From an uncultured Alphaproteobacteria bacterium (GTDB taxonomy: Bacteria; Pseudomonadota; Alphaproteobacteria; Rhizobiales; Hyphomicrobiaceae): a DNA stretch of 9,631 nt. The first letter of the stretch is position 1. Every line of letters starts with the position of its first letter. The translations under genes were made by a program, and so were the position numbers. This document shows, piece by piece, positions 1 to 6,912 of this stretch. Location of the stretch: NCBI GenBank assembly GCA_937950105.1, contig CALFEM010000130.1, positions 1 to 9,631 of the forward strand, written 5' to 3'. The notes beneath the pieces were generated by a model. It did not search any database. It worked only from the letters and a program-made list of their open reading frames with translations, and had not been told where the DNA came from.

Positions 1-31
1 GGGCACGGAAGCCCGGGCAAGGGAGGTTCAG

Positions 32-1318
32 ATGCGATTGCTCGGAAGCGTGGTCCTGCTTGCAGGAACCTTCGCGGCGGCGGCCTATGCTTACCTCCCC
101 GTAGTCTCCCTTCATCGCAGCACGCCGGCCCACATCGGCGGCAAGGCAGTTGAAGCCTCTCGCGCCACCGTCAACGCTTCGTCGTCCGAGCGCAGCTTCT
201 CGCCGGCTTTGCCGCACTTCGGCGAATCCGTTGCGCAGTTGGCGCTGTCGCGTGCGGTCCCGGATCGCGTGGGCTCCGAGGCCTGGCGCGCTGTCGTCAA
301 TACGGAGCCCGGAACCGCCCGCCAGGCGGCGTCCGGCGACTATGTCGCCAGCGTCGAACTCGCGCGCCAGCTGCAGCGGGAACTGAAGCGCGTCGGCTGC
401 TACGAGGGTGATGCCGACGGCGACTGGAAGGCTGCCTCGCGACGTGCCATGTCTGCCTTTCTCACCAAGGTGAACGCGACACTGCCCACCGAGCAGCCGG
501 ACTACATTCTCCTGACGCTGCTGCAGGGCCACGCTGATCGTGCCTGCGGCGTGACGTGTCCCGCCGGACAGGCCGTGTCCAGCAACGGACGCTGCATCCC
601 GAACGTGGTCGTGGCGGAGACGGCGCGTCCGGCCGCGCAGGGTGCAGCTACAGTGGCGGTTCAGCAGCTCGCTGCGGCGACCAGCGTTGCCAGGCCTGCC
701 GTCGCGGCCGCTCCAGCGGCGGGAGCGGCGCGCGCCGGCCATTGGTCAGCGACGATCACACAGGCAACGCGCCGACCCACCGCAGAGCGCCAGCCCGTTG
801 CGGCGCAGGCTGTCCCGGCATCGCCTCCGCAGACTGCGGGTGCTATGCCGGAAGCGGTACAGCCCGTCATGCCGACGTCCAGACTGGCGGCCCTGTCGCC
901 GCCCGCGCAAGCGCGCGTCCCCGTCTTGCGTGAGCCGTTGCCTGGCCGCATGGCGATCGGCGCCATGCCCGCTGACGACGAGCCGGCGGCCGTGATCGCG
1001 CCACCTGCTGCCGCCGGAGGTCTTGCTGCGATGCAGGGTCCAGCCGCGCGCCCGGCGCGCCAGCCTCCCGTGCTGGCGGCGCTCGACCCGGACCTGCAGG
1101 CACCGGCGCCACAGATCAGGCGCGAACGCGCCGAGGAGCGGTCCCGACCGCAGCCTCGTGCCGGCCACCTCGCAGCGCCGCGCGATCAGCAGCCTCGCGC
1201 GCCTCAGCGTTACGTGCGCTCCTATAGCGACGGGCCGACCGTGCGCACCGCACAGGGCAAGGTTCGCCGGCACTCGCCGCAGCACAATCTCATGCTGAGC
1301 CTCGGCGGCGTCTTCTGA
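32..1318 (+). CDS. Exported protein with peptidoglycan-binding-like region and Ala/Pro-rich tail
   Basis: Predicted 428-residue protein of unknown precise function. The start is supported by a GGGAGG ribosome-binding site at 21-26, five bases before the ATG. Residues 1-22 are hydrophobic (LLGSVVLLAGTFAAAAYAY) and look like an uncleaved anchor or a signal peptide. Residues about 105-190 resemble the small peptidoglycan-binding-like module of Hyphomicrobiales envelope proteins: a helix with LQRELKRVGCYEGDADGDW, then four cysteines (C123, C172, C176, C188), the last three in a CGVTCPAGQ...GRC pattern. Residues about 195-400 are low-complexity, rich in Ala, Pro, Arg and Gln, and probably disordered. 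The protein ends LMLSLGGVF. It probably sits in the inner membrane or periplasm and may touch the cell wall; this is inferred from the module alone. No enzymatic motif is visible. The coding frame is secure, the function is not. Confidence 0.82.
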   Translation: MRLLGSVVLLAGTFAAAAYAYLPVVSLHRSTPAHIGGKAVEASRATVNASSSERSFSPALPHFGESVAQLALSRAVPDRVGSEAWRAVVNTEPGTARQAASGDYVASVELARQLQRELKRVGCYEGDADGDWKAASRRAMSAFLTKVNATLPTEQPDYILLTLLQGHADRACGVTCPAGQAVSSNGRCIPNVVVAETARPAAQGAATVAVQQLAAATSVARPAVAAAPAAGAARAGHWSATITQATRRPTAERQPVAAQAVPASPPQTAGAMPEAVQPVMPTSRLAALSPPAQARVPVLREPLPGRMAIGAMPADDEPAAVIAPPAAAGGLAAMQGPAARPARQPPVLAALDPDLQAPAPQIRRERAEERSRPQPRAGHLAAPRDQQPRAPQRYVRSYSDGPTVRTAQGKVRRHSPQHNLMLSLGGVF

Positions 1319-1348
1319 CGTCTTGAGCCGCGACCAGTCATCGTGAGC

Positions 1349-1360
1349 GCTCGCGCGAGC
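1349..1360. terminator. Short GC palindrome just after the first gene
   Basis: The bases GCTCGCGCGAGC form a perfect 12-base palindrome 30 bases after the stop codon at 1318. It lies in the 118-bp gap between two convergent genes. It could help end transcription of the upstream plus-strand gene, but there is no T-run after it, so this is a weak candidate. Confidence 0.25.
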
Positions 1361-1404
1361 CCTCGTGGTCTCCGTCAGCAAGCAAAAGAATGCGCGACCG
1401 GCGA

Positions 1405-1432
1405 CATGGGGCTACGCGGCGGCGGCCCCATG
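1405..1432. terminator. Hairpin between convergent genes, possible bidirectional terminator
   Basis: CATGGGGC at 1405-1412 is the exact reverse complement of GCCCCATG at 1425-1432, giving an 8-bp stem with a 12-base loop. It lies four bases beyond the stop codon of the minus-strand transferase gene (1437). The position suits a terminator for that gene and possibly for the convergent gene ending at 1318. There is no adjacent T-run, so intrinsic termination is not established. Confidence 0.4.
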
Positions 1433-1436
1433 CCTC

Positions 1437-2154
1437 TCAGGCCGACGCCACCAGATCCGGAAACCAGAGAGCGCGGCCGCGCTCGGCATAGGCGACGAGG
1501 TTCGGGTGCGCTTCGGCCACGGAACGCGTCGCGCTCTCGAACAGCGGGCACAGCACGCCGAGCACCGCGGACCAGACGCTCGCATCGGACCCGCATGGCG
1601 CATTCCCCATCAGGAACGGCTTGTCGCCGAGAAAATCGGACAGCCCCTTGATGCCGCGCGCGGCGATCTCGTCCATCTCCGCCATGGAGTGCCGGCCCAT
1701 GCCCTGCCCCCAAAGGTTACGCTTGAACTCGCGCCCGACCATCGCGATCACCACCGGGCGCAGCGCCGCAGGCATCGTATCGAAGAAGTGCTTCGGCCCC
1801 TTCTCGAAGTTGTCACGCACCTGCCAGCGCTCACGCATCACCACCCAGTAGAGGTGGTCCTCGACGTACTTCTCGATCATCCAAGGCGGTGCCGCGCTCG
1901 GCCGGCGTCAGCCCGTTGTCGAAGTCGATGCCACGGTTGTGCTCGAGGTAGAAGCGGATCAGCGTCGAATCCGCGACCACGGCGCCGCTCTCGTCCTTGA
2001 TGAACGGCAGCTTGCCCTTGGGCGCCTTGCGCACGTCGGCGCGCTTCTTCTCGTAAGGCAGGCGCGCGAGCTTCAGCAGCACCTCGGCCTTGGTGACGAA
2101 CGGACTCGGGTCCGGCAATCCGAAGGCCGGCCCGAACGTGTACAGCGTGATCAT
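1437..2154 (-). pseudogene. Glutathione S-transferase-like protein (metaxin/FAXC-like), split by a +1 frameshift
   Basis: The gene reads as two overlapping frames that together make one transferase. The N-terminal part (from ATG at 2154) has the thioredoxin-fold features of the GST family: MITLYTFGPAFGLPDPSPF, then a VTKAEVLLKLARLPYE helix like metaxin/FAXC proteins, the cis-proline segment GKLPFI and the ADSTLI turn. The all-helical C-terminal domain continues in another frame from MIEKYVEDHLYWV at 1880. The switch lies at 1883-1884, where the plus strand reads CCAAGG. Removing one A gives TAWMIEKYVED and one 238-residue protein, the normal size for the family. As written, translation ends at 1831 after 107 residues. 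A GGAG ribosome-binding site lies about 8 bases before the ATG. The function is unknown; these proteins are GST-like and may lack classical conjugation activity. It is either a true recent frameshift or a sequencing error; error is at least as likely in a short-read assembly. Confidence 0.85.
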
Positions 2155-2202
2155 CGGCGCGCTCCGTAACTTGAGCCGCGCGACAAGCGCGAACGGCTGA
2201 AT

Positions 2203-2958
2203 TCAATTCTCGTCGGCGTACCGTCGTCCGGCCGCATCCAGCTCGGCACCGAGCTTCAAGATTGAAGCGGGCGTAATACCCATTGGGTCCATCCCGGCGC
2301 TGAGTTCTACCGATTTAGAGAGCCGCACGGAGACCGAGCACAACATGCCGTCCGGGCGCTCCTCGCATTTGGCATGTCTGGGGATCCCACCGACGGTCGG
2401 GATCTTTCCATTGGCGTCCTGTACCACCATGAAGACCAACGGCACCTTTGCGCCATTCTCGGTCTTGCTGCCGGTGCAAAGAACGAGCTGCGGCACCTTT
2501 GTCGATTTGCAGGCCCCGGTGTTACCCAGGTGCTGGATGTATTTGGCCACCAGCGGCTGTCCTGTCTCTGCCGGCAGCTCTTTGAACACGATGGAGGACG
2601 GCAACATCTTGTCGGACGTTCGCAAACCAACCTGGACAAAGAGCAATGGACTGCCTTTACATCCAGCCTTGGCGGGGACCAACGCAAGCTTGCTTTTGCG
2701 GTCGGCGCTTTCCTTGATCGTGTAAGACTGGAGGCGGCCGTCCAGTGGGGTGTCAGCGGCGAACTGCCGGTCGCCGACCTGGAAATGCAATATTGTTCCT
2801 GCCGTTCCGCAGCGATCTGACTTCAGGGTTTTGGTCGAGACCCTCAACGACGCATCGACCGGAAGTCCAATCATTGCCTCTTCCGCGACCGCGCACTGCG
2901 CGGCGAGCACCATCGAAGTGCCGGCGAAGAGGCAACCCACAACAGCGGCTCTGAGCAT
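2203..2958 (-). CDS. Secreted six-cysteine protein of unknown function
   Basis: Predicted 251-residue protein that I do not recognise. I chose the ATG at 2958, preceded by a GGAAGGG ribosome-binding site, over an in-frame GTG at 2982 that has no such site. Residues 1-25 form a clear signal peptide (MLRAAVVGCLFAGTSMVLAA, with cleavage after CAVA), so the protein should enter the periplasm. The mature part has six cysteines (C50, C100, C150, C161, C198, C207), an even number that suits three disulfides. Beta-strand-like segments alternate with polar turns (for example VPLVFMVVQDANGKIP). No catalytic motif is visible. Its codons are visibly less GC-rich than those of its neighbours, which could mean transfer or weak expression. 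The start lies 25 bases after the stop of the YkgJ-family gene on the same strand, so the two are probably co-transcribed. The coding call is firm because the signal peptide and the start site agree. Confidence 0.8.
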   Translation of the reverse strand: MLRAAVVGCLFAGTSMVLAAQCAVAEEAMIGLPVDASLRVSTKTLKSDRCGTAGTILHFQVGDRQFAADTPLDGRLQSYTIKESADRKSKLALVPAKAGCKGSPLLFVQVGLRTSDKMLPSSIVFKELPAETGQPLVAKYIQHLGNTGACKSTKVPQLVLCTGSKTENGAKVPLVFMVVQDANGKIPTVGGIPRHAKCEERPDGMLCSVSVRLSKSVELSAGMDPMGITPASILKLGAELDAAGRRYADEN

Positions 2959-2983
2959 TTTGTTCGGGTTCCCTTCCGGCACG

Positions 2984-3355
2984 TCAGTTGTCGCTATGGT
3001 CGGTGAGCGCGACGAACTCGGGATCGTCCTGCGCGCGCCGCTCGAACTTCAGGAACTCGTAATAGCCGCAGCGGCCCTCGCCGGGGAACGAGCGGCACAC
3101 GGCGGGGCGTGCCTCGTAGATCGTGCAGTGCCGCGCCTTGGTGTCGAAGAAGCGACAGATGCGGCCGTAGATCTCGTCCTTCTTGCGCCGCATAGCATAC
3201 TGGCGCCCGTGCGCCACGCGCGTGAAGGCGGCACGCGCCTCGTCGAAGGTCATGCCGTGGTGCCTGGCGAGGCGCTCGACATCACGCCGGTCGAGCGCGA
3301 TGAGCGGATAGGAGCAGCAATAGCCGGGGCATTTCGAGCAATCGTAGAGCGCCAT
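2984..3355 (-). CDS. YkgJ-family cysteine-cluster (zinc/iron-binding) protein
   Basis: Predicted 123-residue cytoplasmic protein of the YkgJ family, described as Zn- or Fe-chelating cysteine-cluster proteins; the cellular role is unknown. Near the N-terminus is the family signature CxxCxxxCC (CSKCPGYCC, C6, C9, C13, C14). Four more cysteines follow at C67, C77, C87 and C96, in contexts typical of the family (ICRFFD, HCTIYEARPAVCRSFPGEGRCGYY). Eight cysteines in a 123-residue protein strongly suggest a metal site, probably an Fe-S cluster or zinc. The frame stays open upstream to 3688, but that would overlap the transpeptidase gene and adds no family sequence, so the ATG at 3355 just before the motif is preferred. 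The ribosome-binding site there is weak. The gene follows the transpeptidase after 179 bases and precedes the secreted six-cysteine gene by 25 bases. Confidence 0.9.
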   Translation of the reverse strand: MALYDCSKCPGYCCSYPLIALDRRDVERLARHHGMTFDEARAAFTRVAHGRQYAMRRKKDEIYGRICRFFDTKARHCTIYEARPAVCRSFPGEGRCGYYEFLKFERRAQDDPEFVALTDHSDN

Positions 3356-3534
3356 CGTGAACTTTCGAGAGCGAGCGGCGCGGGCGCTGTGGACGGCACC
3401 GGCGCAGGCTCGGTTGCGGATGATCCTTCGATGACGCGCGCACGGGCCGAGGTCAAGACGGCACTGGCCGCGCAACGACAGGGTTGCACGACCACCCGGA
3501 TGCTGCAGCCATCGGCCGGGTTGCGCTTTTGGCC

Positions 3535-5376
3535 TCAGAACCCGCCGAACAGGTTCTGGAAGAAGTCGTTGAGGGCGCTGCCGCCACCCGAGCCGGAGCC
3601 ACCGAAGCCGAACTCGTTCTGCGCGAACTCGGGCCGCACGTATTCGACCGGCAGCAGGTGATCGCGATGGCGCGGAATCTGGTCCCACTTGCCGGCGAGC
3701 GCGAGGCGGATGCGCTTCTCGTGCAGATACACGTCGGAGCGCGTCTGCAGCTCGCCCTTGTCGTCGACGCCGGCCGTGAAGTACGTGACATGCACCGGGA
3801 TCTTGCTGCCGAGCGCGATGTTGTTGTTCTCCGGGCCGGTGCGCAGCAGGTTCTGCACATAGTCGGCGTCCCAGCCCTTGTCCTCCTTCAGCACGACTTC
3901 AGCGAGCTTCATCGGGTTGCGCACGCGCATGCAGCCATGGCTGAAGGTGCGCGAAGCCGACGCGAACAGATTCTTGGTCGGCGTGTCGTGCATGTAGACC
4001 TGGTGCTTGTTCGGGAACAGGAACTTCACCTCGCCGAGAACATTGGCCGAGCCCGGCGGCTGGTAGACGTGATAGTTGCGGATGTCCGCGCGCGACCAGT
4101 CGATGCGCGTCGCGTCGACATCCTTTCCGTTGTACTGCAGCTTGAGCCCGCGCCGATCGAGAGATCCGCCGCGCGCCAGCGACGGCAGGATTTCCTTCAC
4201 CTTGATCGATTCGGGCACGCCCCAGAACGGGTGCAGCACCACGGTTTCCAGCTCGTGCGAGAACACCGGCGTCTGCTTGTCGGTCTGTCCGGCGATGATG
4301 CGCTCCTCGTGAATCACCGTGCCGTTCTTGACGACGCGCATCATGAACTCGGGCAGGTTCACCCAGACATAGGTGTCGCCCATGTCTTCGGGCATCCAGC
4401 GCCACTGCTCCATGTTGGCGATGAGCAGGTCCTCGTCGGCCTTGCGCTTGCCGTCGCCCGCCTCGGCCTTGCCGCCGTTGAGCGTGACGCGCGTGCGCCG
4501 CCCGACGAGGCCATCCGCCTTCATGCCGTTCTCGCGCTGATAGGCTTCGACCGCCGCTTCGAGCGTCGCGTCATAGAGTTCGGCGTCCGGAGCGGCGCTC
4601 TCCCCGGCGGTCGCGGGCAGCGGCACGTTCAGCCGCTGGCGCAGCAACGCGACGTGCGGATGACGCTGACCCGGCGCCAGCGTCGGCCCGTCTTCGGGCA
4701 TCCGCACCGGTTCGGGCTTCGCCGCCGTCGCCACGATTTCGGAGGTGACGCCGCGCATCTCCAAGAGCTTCTTGCGCAAGCGCTGGAACTGCTCGTGACG
4801 CGGATTGAGACCGGCGAGATAGCCGCCCGGATCGCTGGTGGCCGAGAGTTGCTCCAGCACCTTGATCGGTGACACCAGCTGCGGGTCACGATCGAGGTAC
4901 GAACTCATGTCGCGTGGCTTGGGAATGCGCCCGCCGCGCGCATGGCGCGCATAGCGAAGCGCGGCGATGGAGAGTTTCGTCTCGGCGGCGGCGATGTCGG
5001 CGCTCGTCGGGCTCGCCCCGAGATCGGTGCCCGGCAACTCGAAGTCGCGCGACTTGAGCCCCCAGTCGTCGGCACGCGCGATCTCGTCGAGCACGGCTCG
5101 CGCCTTGCCGGTGAAGGCGCCGTTCTCGATCCACAACAACTGATTGGAGCGGGCGGCATAGAACTGCACGAGGGCATCGCGGTCGACCTCGTCGGCCTCC
5201 GTCATCCCCTTCTGCGGTGCCTCGAGCGACTGGCGCACGGCAATGCCGAGTGCTTCCGACGCGCCGATGAGCTGGGCGGGCGGGTCCGGCTCCACAGCGA
5301 ACGCGGGCGGCGCCATCAACACCGTCACCGAGACCGTTGCGGCAAGCGCACCCACGGCAGCAAATCTGCGAAGCAT
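3535..5376 (-). CDS. L,D-transpeptidase, YcbB/LdtD type
   Basis: Predicted 613-residue periplasmic enzyme that makes 3-3 cross-links between peptidoglycan stem peptides, acting on the diaminopimelate residues of tetrapeptide donors. The ATG at 5376 has a good GGGAG site (AGGGAGAACGAAATG); the open frame continues to 5691 but without signal-peptide or family sequence. Residues 1-27 are a signal peptide ending AFA. Residues about 45-220 match the YcbB scaffold region (LLWIENGAFT, ARADDWGL, RYARHARGGRI, SSYLDRDP). Residues about 236-300 are a peptidoglycan-binding domain (VALLRQRLN, AVEAYQRENGMKADGLVG, TRVTLN). The YkuD catalytic domain spans about 333-530, with H463 in YMHDTP and the motif SHGCMRVRN at 479-487, where C482 is the expected nucleophile. 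The length matches E. coli LdtD (about 615). The protein ends with a glycine-rich linker and an aromatic tail (FFQNLFGGF). All catalytic residues are present, so it should be active and imipenem-sensitive like the family. Confidence 0.96.
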   Translation of the reverse strand: MLRRFAAVGALAATVSVTVLMAPPAFAVEPDPPAQLIGASEALGIAVRQSLEAPQKGMTEADEVDRDALVQFYAARSNQLLWIENGAFTGKARAVLDEIARADDWGLKSRDFELPGTDLGASPTSADIAAAETKLSIAALRYARHARGGRIPKPRDMSSYLDRDPQLVSPIKVLEQLSATSDPGGYLAGLNPRHEQFQRLRKKLLEMRGVTSEIVATAAKPEPVRMPEDGPTLAPGQRHPHVALLRQRLNVPLPATAGESAAPDAELYDATLEAAVEAYQRENGMKADGLVGRRTRVTLNGGKAEAGDGKRKADEDLLIANMEQWRWMPEDMGDTYVWVNLPEFMMRVVKNGTVIHEERIIAGQTDKQTPVFSHELETVVLHPFWGVPESIKVKEILPSLARGGSLDRRGLKLQYNGKDVDATRIDWSRADIRNYHVYQPPGSANVLGEVKFLFPNKHQVYMHDTPTKNLFASASRTFSHGCMRVRNPMKLAEVVLKEDKGWDADYVQNLLRTGPENNNIALGSKIPVHVTYFTAGVDDKGELQTRSDVYLHEKRIRLALAGKWDQIPRHRDHLLPVEYVRPEFAQNEFGFGGSGSGGGSALNDFFQNLFGGF

Positions 5377-5753
5377 TTCGTTCTCCCTGGCTGCCGGAAC
5401 GCTAATCGACGTTCGGTCCGATTTCCAGCCGCGCGCGGTCCAACAAACGGTTTTACCGCACGGCCACCCGACGCCGTGTTGCAGTTCTGCACACCCGTTA
5501 CCGCGAGCCATCTGCGCCGACAGATTCCACGGCGCAGCGGCAACTGTTTGGCTGAATTGTGGATGCGGATCGTTTGCGGCAAGAGGGCCGCCTTCGCGGG
5601 GAACGATCGCTCGGCAGCGCGCGTCCGATCCGCCACAGATGTGGACGGCCGGACACCGGTGCCGTTCGCGGGGTCGAGTTGCGGAGGGCAACGGGTTCGT
5701 GCATTTAGCGCCTCGATCCGGCGTGGCCGGTCCGAACGGCGGGAGAAACGCAC
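5377..5753. promoter_or_regulatory. 377-bp divergent intergenic region with an inverted repeat
   Basis: This gap lies between the start codons of the transpeptidase (minus strand) and the SRPBCC gene (plus strand), so promoters for both should be here. Ribosome-binding sites are clear at its two ends: GGGAG about 7 bases before the ATG at 5376, and GGGAG at 5741-5745 before the ATG at 5754. In the middle, GATCGTT (5568-5574) pairs with AACGATC (5602-5608), enclosing a nested GCGGC/GCCGC pair (5576-5580, 5587-5591). An 8-base CACCGGTG palindrome is at 5654-5661. I could not identify convincing -35/-10 boxes. The transpeptidase frame stays open through most of the gap, but this is the usual effect of high GC content. 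Confidence 0.5.
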
Positions 5754-6299
5754 ATGCTGAGGCACATCGTCATTGGACTGACGTCGGCGTTCGCCGCGTT
5801 CTTCACGTGGGTCGCGGTGCAGCCGTCTGCCTTCACGGTGTCGCGCTCGGCCACCATTGCCGCGCCTCCGGCTGCCGTCTTCGCCGAGATCAACGAATTG
5901 AAGAAGTGGAACGCGTGGTCGCCGTGGGCGAAGAAGGACCCGGCCGCCCGGACGGCCTATGCGGGGCCTGCATCCGGCGTCGGCTCGAAATTCGCATGGT
6001 CCGGCAACAAGGATATCGGCGAAGGCGAGATGACCATCGTCGAAAGCCGCCCGGTCGAGCGCGTCGGCCTGCAGCTCGACTTCACCAAGCCGTTCGCCGG
6101 CAAGAGCGACGTCGCCTTCGACCTCAAGCCCGAGGGAGCCGGCACTGTGATCACGTGGTCGCTCACCGGCAACCACGGCTTCGTCGAGCGCGCCTTCATG
6201 GCCATGATGGGGGTGAACATGAACGACATGGTCGGCGGCGATTATGAGAAGGGCCTCGCCGCATTGAAGGCCGTCGTCGAGGCAAAGCCGAAGTCCTGA
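5754..6299 (+). CDS. SRPBCC-family (START-like fold) protein with N-terminal membrane anchor
   Basis: Predicted 181-residue protein. A GGGAG ribosome-binding site at 5741-5745 supports the ATG. Residues about 4-22 are hydrophobic (IVIGLTSAFAAFFTWVAV) and form a signal anchor or signal peptide. Residues about 28-175 match the SRPBCC fold used to bind hydrophobic ligands: the first strand and helix SRSATIAAPPAAVFAEINE, then KKWNAWSPWAKKDP, the turn GPASGVGSKFAWSGN, GEGEMTIVESRP, and the long C-terminal helix MVGGDYEKGLAALKAVVE. The ligand is unknown, and many such proteins are annotated as polyketide cyclase-like without evidence of that activity. The domain probably faces the periplasm. The gene is divergent from the transpeptidase and convergent with the next gene, ending 33 bases from its stop codon, with no obvious terminator between them. 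Confidence 0.92.
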   Translation: MLRHIVIGLTSAFAAFFTWVAVQPSAFTVSRSATIAAPPAAVFAEINELKKWNAWSPWAKKDPAARTAYAGPASGVGSKFAWSGNKDIGEGEMTIVESRPVERVGLQLDFTKPFAGKSDVAFDLKPEGAGTVITWSLTGNHGFVERAFMAMMGVNMNDMVGGDYEKGLAALKAVVEAKPKS

Positions 6300-6332
6300 T
6301 CGTCCGCACTCACAGCGCAGGCCGGGTGACGG

Positions 6333-6779
6333 CTATGGCCGACGGTCTTCGGGGGCGCAACGCTTGAGGATGTTGGCGCCGCCGGCATCGCTGAGCGTCA
6401 GCGTGTCGCCCGCGACCGTCAACGTCGCGACCATGGGGCGGTCGACACCGTTCCACGAGCAGTTCGACTCCATCTTCCAGGTCTCGGCGCCGTCGGCCGC
6501 CGCCGCGGCCGGTTCGAGCTTCGTGAAGGTGCAGTGCAGGTGATACTGGTCGAAGCCCTTCTCCGTCACGACCATCGGCGCGCCGGGATTCTTCTGCTTC
6601 GTCGAGCAATGCTCCATGCGCTTCGACCACATGCCCACGTAGGCCGGCGCGGCGCCGGCGGGTACGGCCGGGCTTGCGGCCGCGGGCGGCGGGCTGGCGG
6701 GTTCCGTGGCGAGCGCCGGCGTTGCCGTCGCGGCGAAAAGAGCGAGGGCGAGGGCCTCCGCAAAGGGGGGCGTTTTCAT
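6333..6779 (-). CDS. Small secreted four-cysteine protein of unknown function
   Basis: Predicted 148-residue protein. The ATG at 6779 has a strong AAGGAG ribosome-binding site about 10 bases upstream, which decides the start; the frame is open much further back, but only as a shadow of cfa. Residues 1-25 are a signal peptide (hydrophobic core LALALFAATATPALA). Residues about 26-45 are an Ala/Pro linker (SPPPAAASPAVPAGAAPA). The mature domain starts at YVGMWSKRMEHC and has exactly four cysteines (C58, C83, C107, C141), fitting two disulfides in the periplasm. The rest looks like a small beta-rich fold: YHLHCTFTKLEP, WKMESNCSWNG, VATLTVAGDTLTLSD, NILKRC. I do not recognise a named family; lysozyme-inhibitor-like or other small beta-sandwich folds are possible but untested. 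It lies downstream of cfa on the same strand, beyond a hairpin. Confidence 0.82.
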   Translation of the reverse strand: MKTPPFAEALALALFAATATPALATEPASPPPAAASPAVPAGAAPAYVGMWSKRMEHCSTKQKNPGAPMVVTEKGFDQYHLHCTFTKLEPAAAAADGAETWKMESNCSWNGVDRPMVATLTVAGDTLTLSDAGGANILKRCAPEDRRP

Positions 6780-6847
6780 CAAACGGTGTCTCCTTGCCGC
6801 GCAGATCACATCCCGCGCGCGGCGGACAGGTGACATCCCCGGCACGG

Positions 6848-6885
6848 CATGTCCATGGCGTGAGTCACAGGACTGCCATGACATG
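6848..6885. terminator. Hairpin downstream of cfa
   Basis: CATGTCCATGGC (6848-6859) pairs with GCCATGACATG (6875-6885) as an 11-bp stem with one bulged base and a 15-base loop. It begins 27 bases after the cfa stop codon on the minus strand and lies about 70 bases before the start of the small secreted gene. It is a good candidate for a terminator or an mRNA 3'-end stabiliser for cfa. No T-run follows it, so classical intrinsic termination is uncertain. Confidence 0.45.
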
Positions 6886-6912
6886 GCGTCGCTGGCGGGC
6901 ATCGAACCGCCC

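Noticed and set aside
1831..1890. Programmed ribosomal frameshift in the transferase gene
   Set aside because: There is no slippery heptamer or obvious downstream pseudoknot, and this family is not known for recoding. Mutation or sequencing error is simpler.
1365..2000. 211-codon plus-strand frame across the transferase gene
   Set aside because: It is a shadow of the two transferase frames, rich in Arg and His with no domain. The minus strand carries clear GST features instead.
3494..3521. ACCCGG/CCGGGT hairpin after the transpeptidase as a terminator
   Set aside because: The stem is only 6 bp with a 16-base loop and no T-run on the minus strand, so it was not listed as a feature.
3356..3688. 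Upstream extension of the YkgJ-family gene
   Set aside because: It would overlap the transpeptidase C-terminus and is Arg/Pro-rich shadow sequence; the family homology starts at the ATG at 3355.
3484..4872. 462-codon plus-strand open frame opposite the transpeptidase
   Set aside because: It lies antisense to a clearly recognised enzyme, has a Val/Arg/His/Leu-rich composition typical of the complement of high-GC genes, and shows no domain.
5377..5691. 105-residue N-terminal extension of the transpeptidase
   Set aside because: The extension has no signal peptide or family match, while the internal ATG at 5376 has a GGGAG site and is followed directly by a signal peptide.
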